From Shewanella psychromarinicola (GTDB taxonomy: Bacteria; Pseudomonadota; Gammaproteobacteria; Enterobacterales; Shewanellaceae), in contig NZ_CP034073.1 in assembly GCF_003855155.1 (NCBI RefSeq), positions 4,340,001-4,404,000 on the forward strand: a stretch of DNA of 64,000 bases. Reading direction: 5' to 3'. The first letter of the stretch is position 1. The number at the start of each line of letters is the position of its first letter. Positions 60,073-64,000 of the stretch are shown piece after piece. The translations under genes and the position numbers were made by a program. The notes under the pieces were generated by a model that was given only the letters and a program-made list of their open reading frames with translations, was not told the DNA's origin and ran no database searches.

Positions 60073-61038
60073 ATGAGCAAAATTTTCGAAGATAATTCAT
60101 ATACTGTGGGCAACACACCGCTGGTTCGTTTAAATCGCGTCAGCAATGGCAGGGTGTTAGCCAAAGTAGAAGCTCGTAATCCAAGCTTCAGCGTTAAATG
60201 CCGTATTGGCGCTAACATGATTTGGGATGCAGAAAAAAAAGGTCTATTAACCAAAGATATTGAGTTAGTTGAACCTACATCGGGTAACACAGGTATTGCA
60301 CTTGCTTATGTTGCTGCTGCACGTGGTTACAAATTAACCTTAACCATGCCAAATACCATGAGCTTAGAACGTCGTAAACTGCTTAAAGCTTTAGGTGCAA
60401 ACTTAATCTTGACTGATGGCGCCAAAGGTATGAAAGGTGCCATTAATAAGGCTGAAGAAATTCGCCAATCGGCACCTGAAAAATACTTGGTTCTTGGTCA
60501 ATTTGATAATCCTGCTAACCCTGAAATCCACGAAAAAACCACAGGTCCAGAAATCTGGAATGATACCGATGGTGAAGTGGATGTATTTGTCGCCGGTGTC
60601 GGTACTGGTGGAACATTAACCGGTGTAAGCCGTTATTTAAAAGCACAAGGCAAGACTATTACGTCTGTGGCGGTTGAACCGGTTGACTCACCTGTAATTG
60701 CTCAAGCATTAGCTGGACAACCTATCCAACCTGGTCCTCATAAAATCCAAGGTATTGGTGCAGGCTTTATTCCAGGCAACTTAGACCTATCCATTATTGA
60801 CCGCGTTGAAGCCGTCACTAATGATGAGTCAATTGAGATGGCTCGTCGGTTAATGAAAGAAGAAGGCATCTTAGTCGGTATCTCTTCTGGTGCCGCTGTT
60901 GTTGCCGCGAACCGTATCGCTGCATTACCCGAGTTTGCAGACAAAACTATTGTGGTTATATTGCCTTCTGCTGCAGAACGTTATTTATCGACTGTATTAT
61001 TTGCTGGTGAATTTAACGACAGTGAAAACGTGCAGTAA
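60073..61038 (+). CDS. cysK: Cysteine synthase A
   Basis: A 321-residue PLP enzyme that makes cysteine from O-acetylserine and sulfide. The PLP lysine is in [16 protein letters not shown] (about residue 42). The substrate loop is [12 protein letters not shown] (about 69-80), and VGTGGTLTG binds the PLP phosphate. The near identity of motifs with CysK separates it from CysM. An AGGAG site precedes the ATG. CysE at 10.4 kb supplies its substrate and may form the cysteine synthase complex with it. A terminator follows. Confidence 0.96.
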   Translation: MSKIFEDNSYTVGNTPLVRLNRVSNGRVLAKVEARNPSFSVKCRIGANMIWDAEKKGLLTKDIELVEPTSGNTGIALAYVAAARGYKLTLTMPNTMSLERRKLLKALGANLILTDGAKGMKGAINKAEEIRQSAPEKYLVLGQFDNPANPEIHEKTTGPEIWNDTDGEVDVFVAGVGTGGTLTGVSRYLKAQGKTITSVAVEPVDSPVIAQALAGQPIQPGPHKIQGIGAGFIPGNLDLSIIDRVEAVTNDESIEMARRLMKEEGILVGISSGAAVVAANRIAALPEFADKTIVVILPSAAERYLSTVLFAGEFNDSENVQ

Positions 61039-61122
61039 TGTCAGTTGTTTGAATAATCGTTGCTTAACGGATCAATCTAATAACAATGATTATTGATTCT
61101 TTACATTATTAGTATTTAGTCG

Positions 61123-61148
61123 ATGCCAGCATATTGCTGGCATTTTTA
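61123..61148 (+). terminator. cysK terminator
   Basis: ATGCCAGCA/TGCTGGCAT with a 3-nt loop, then five Ts. Confidence 0.88.
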
Positions 61149-61771
61149 TTTCAGCAATTCACGTTATAAACCGAGTGTGTTGCGAAAAGTGGAATAAATC
61201 AAACGATTTATTCCGTTAAGTCAAGAGTCTCCGGGTTATATAAAAAATCACAAAAAACATATAAATATTCACACTGTAAAGAGAAATTCACGGCCAATAA
61301 AATTAAAACTTATTGTTTGTAACATAATGCTAATATTCTCCAATTACACATAAATAGATTTTAAATAGGTTAAAACGGTGATTTACTTCAAAAAAAATCA
61401 TAGATTAAATTTTTTCATCTAAAAATTAAAAATAATTTACAAACAAATTATTAACAATTTCATTTTTACCTACTTAAATACAAATCAAAAAACCTACAAT
61501 CCTAAAACAAAGTCGCACCAATAATGAGCACGCCATTAACAACTTGGAAGATTACCTTTTAATTTCACACACATGTTGCCGCTTGTTATTCTTATTGTTA
61601 ATAATGTGACTATTAATTGTAACCACCAACTCGATACTCACTCGGCTAAACCAATATTGTTTTTTTATTTAGGTATGGTTATATCAATAGTGGTGTAACT
61701 TTGTTTCATTTTTATATTAAAAATGATCTGAATGATTACCTCATAATAAAAACATTTCTGGGAGTGATAAA
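61149..61771. other. AT-rich leader of the right-end receptor
   Basis: No gene. A perfect 10-bp inverted repeat (GGAATAAATC/GATTTATTCC, 61191-61214, 4-nt loop) lies about 560 bp before the receptor start. The rest is very AT-rich, like the leader of the receptor at the left end. No Fur box was seen. Confidence 0.55.
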
Positions 61772-64000
61772 ATGCAAGTTAATTCACATTTAGCCAAAGC
61801 AATTCGCTTTGCGCTAATCAGTGGCGTTGCTGTTTCAGCAGCGACCACATTCAATACCTATGCTGAAGACGTTGCTAATACAGCGTCGCCTGTAGAAAGG
61901 ATTTCAGTAACCGGTTCACGTATTATTCGCGAAGGCGCTGTTGCACCAACACCGGTAACCGTCATTACCGGCGACGAATTATTATCAACGGGTGTGACCA
62001 ATATTGGCGAAGCCTTAAACCAGTTACCTGCGCTAGGTAATACTTATTCGCTCGCCAATTCTGGCCGCTTTATCGGTACTTCTGGGCTTAACTTGCTCGA
62101 TTTAAGGAGCATGGGTACCGCCAGAACACTTGTGCTGGTGAACGGTAAGCGTCATGTATCAAGTTCTGCGGGTACTTCATCTGTCGACATCAATACCATC
62201 CCAAGTGTATGGATCGATAAAGTTGAAGTGATTACCGGTGGTGCATCAGCCATTTATGGTGCCGATGCGGTAACGGGTGTGGTTAACTTTATTTTAAAGA
62301 AAAATGTTAATGGCTTAGACGTATCCGCCACCAAAGGTTGGGCGGATGATAGTGGCCATAACAAAGATCGTTTTTCATTATCTTATGGTACTAATTTTGC
62401 CCAAAACGATGGTAATGTTGCCTTTGCCGTTGAATACAGTGCCCAAGAGCAATTGAGAGCGTTTGACCGTGATCAGACGTCGACTGCTTTTACGAGCCTA
62501 GCAAATTCAGATCGTATTACCGATAACAATGACCCTAGCGATCCAGACAAGATCTGGACACCTAATGCGGGACACTACACCATTAGTAATGCGGGTAACG
62601 TTAATTTAGATGGTTGGAAGAGCTTTAATCCAGATGGTTCTCTAACAAATGTTTATTCAGGTCAAAATGTTGATGGCATTCGTTGTGCTGATTGTGATTT
62701 CACTAATTTAAACCAATTTGTTGAATTACAGCCAGAATTTGAACGTTATAACATTAACTTTAAAACTAACTATCAGTTAAATGATAACCATAACGTCTAT
62801 TTTGAAGCTAAATACGTTAACAGCCAATCCACCGATGAAGGTCAACCTGCATTCTTCTTCGGTAACCCGGTTAACGATGTCCAAATTGATAATGCTTTTA
62901 TCAATCCGGAACTGGTTGCGTTAATGAAAGCAAACAAAGATAGCGATGGTAATGCTGCCCCATTAGACTCGATTAATGTTCGCCGCTTTATGACTGATTT
63001 AGGTGTGCGTATTGAAGATGACACCCGTGAAACTCAACGCTATGTATTCGGCCTTGAAGGCTTAGTCTTTGATGATTGGGATTACGATGTTTATGCCATT
63101 TATGGTCAAACCGATCTAGAACGAGTTAATAAAAACAACCTAGTCTATGACAACTACAGCAACGCCCTTGATTCCGTGCTCGAAAACGGTGTTGCGGTAT
63201 GTCGAGATCAAACGGCTAGAGATGAAGGCTGTGTCCCAGTCAACATCTTTGGTTTTGGCGCGCCAAGTCAAGATGCTATCGATTATATTAATACCACGTC
63301 AACAGGTACATCGATTATTAAGCAAACCGTATTAGGTGGGACATTAACAAACTCATACTTATTTGAACTACCAGCGGGTTATGTTGGTTTATCTACTGGT
63401 GTTGAATACCGTAAAGAAGAAAGTGAAGTCTTTGAACCTGACAATGCCGAAGGTACTTTCTTTAATGCATTAGGCGAAGATAAAGGTGATTTTGATGTCA
63501 ACGAAATCTTTGCTGAAGTCACGCTTCCTTTGCTCGCCGATTTACCTATGGTTCGCCAGTTAGACCTAGATCTTGCAGTGCGCTATGCTGATTACAGCAC
63601 CATTGGTAATGCGACAACGTGGAAAACAGGTTTAAGCTGGGAAGTCGATGATCAACTCAGACTTCGTACCACATACTCAGAAGCCATTCGCGCCCCCAAC
63701 ATCAGTGAGCTTTATGGCTCAGCAAGCCAAAATTTCTTCAACGTGAATGATTCTTGCCGTGCTAAAAACTTAAATGACCTAGCCGATCCAACCCTACGCC
63801 AAGCCAATTGTACAGCATTGGGGATCCCAGCTGGTTTTGATGCTGACTACGACGATAAAACCCTTGAAGGGTTAAGTGGTGGTAACCGCGAGCTAAAGGC
63901 CGAAGAGTCAAAAAGTTATACTTTAGGGGTTGTTTATCAACCTGATTATATCGATGGGTTATCAATCACCACTGATTATTGGAATATCGAGATCGAAAAC
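61772..64000 (+). CDS. TonB-dependent outer-membrane receptor (partial, runs off the window)
   Basis: Open from ATG 61772 (GGGAG upstream) through the last base, 743 codons without a stop. The signal peptide ends near TYAEDVA. The conserved VERISVTGSRIIREG, then the plug with RSMGTARTLVLVNGKR and GGASAIYGADAVTGVVNFIL, parallel the receptor at the left end of the window. Barrel sequences follow, including LRTTYSEAIRAPNISELYG. Both belong to the same broad, non-siderophore-looking class. The C-terminal barrel lies beyond the window. The substrate is unknown. Confidence 0.93.
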   Translation, partial: MQVNSHLAKAIRFALISGVAVSAATTFNTYAEDVANTASPVERISVTGSRIIREGAVAPTPVTVITGDELLSTGVTNIGEALNQLPALGNTYSLANSGRFIGTSGLNLLDLRSMGTARTLVLVNGKRHVSSSAGTSSVDINTIPSVWIDKVEVITGGASAIYGADAVTGVVNFILKKNVNGLDVSATKGWADDSGHNKDRFSLSYGTNFAQNDGNVAFAVEYSAQEQLRAFDRDQTSTAFTSLANSDRITDNNDPSDPDKIWTPNAGHYTISNAGNVNLDGWKSFNPDGSLTNVYSGQNVDGIRCADCDFTNLNQFVELQPEFERYNINFKTNYQLNDNHNVYFEAKYVNSQSTDEGQPAFFFGNPVNDVQIDNAFINPELVALMKANKDSDGNAAPLDSINVRRFMTDLGVRIEDDTRETQRYVFGLEGLVFDDWDYDVYAIYGQTDLERVNKNNLVYDNYSNALDSVLENGVAVCRDQTARDEGCVPVNIFGFGAPSQDAIDYINTTSTGTSIIKQTVLGGTLTNSYLFELPAGYVGLSTGVEYRKEESEVFEPDNAEGTFFNALGEDKGDFDVNEIFAEVTLPLLADLPMVRQLDLDLAVRYADYSTIGNATTWKTGLSWEVDDQLRLRTTYSEAIRAPNISELYGSASQNFFNVNDSCRAKNLNDLADPTLRQANCTALGIPAGFDADYDDKTLEGLSGGNRELKAEESKSYTLGVVYQPDYIDGLSITTDYWNIEIEN

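Overview
The window is chromosomal DNA from a gammaproteobacterium, almost certainly a Shewanella. Evidence: low-to-middling GC, the conserved block suhB / trmJ-cysE-iscRSUA-hscBA-fdx, several large TonB-dependent receptors, a BtsSR-type pair next to a short CstA, and Alteromonadales-type versions of smc-zipA-ligA, sbcCD, rraB and nrdDG. No tRNA, rRNA, intact insertion sequence, prophage or CRISPR array was seen.

Layout. 0-4.4 kb: a TonB-dependent receptor (minus) behind a 1 kb AT-rich leader containing a 37-bp perfect palindrome, then ndk. 4.7-13 kb: the complete ISC iron-sulfur operon (iscR-iscS-iscU-iscA-hscB-hscA-fdx, minus strand, no iscX) behind three exactly abutting IscR-type sites, then cysE and trmJ, with suhB divergent. 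13-15.3 kb: psiE, a PilZ protein and an overlapping ParA / ribbon-helix-helix pair. 15.7-19.8 kb: a BtsS/BtsR-like pyruvate-sensing two-component system followed by a CstA-family transporter, with BtsR-like direct repeats in the transporter promoter. 19.8-26.6 kb: VF530 protein, outer-membrane protein, ribA, yibL, a Fur-box-controlled siderophore receptor and an Old Yellow Enzyme family oxidoreductase. 26.6-29.7 kb: nrdD-nrdG, preceded by two NrdR boxes and an FNR-like site. 29.7-33.5 kb: rssA, a DEAD-box helicase, a DUF3010 protein and a YgjP-like metalloprotein.

33.5-37.2 kb is the accessory part. Two small minus-strand genes, one of them a 53-residue four-cysteine protein, lie between sequences that look like integron attC sites. 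A MarR regulator divergent from a Bcr/CflA efflux pump follows, then about 850 bp of decayed, repeat-bearing DNA. 37.2-49.8 kb: an M23 peptidase, sbcC-sbcD, a TSUP permease, an SDR enzyme, small membrane proteins and a lipoprotein, rraB, an S4 RNA-binding protein, a sugar-epimerase-like protein, an HD-GYP phosphodiesterase and a DUF2919 protein. 49.9-57.4 kb: smc-zipA-ligA (minus), with cysZ divergent. 57.4-58.5 kb is largely empty. 58.5-61 kb: a long-form ketoacyl-ACP synthase III and cysK, divergent around a FadR-like palindrome. The window ends inside a third TonB-dependent receptor that starts at 61772.

Common themes are sulfur and iron-sulfur supply (cysE, cysK, cysZ, ISC), iron uptake, redox-dependent nucleotide synthesis, and chromosome maintenance (smc, ligA, sbcCD). 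The items most worth a second look are the attC-like island with its Cys4 mini-protein, the BtsSR-CstA unit with its matching operator, the triple IscR array, the FadR-like site before the KAS III gene, and the ParA/RHH/PilZ group.
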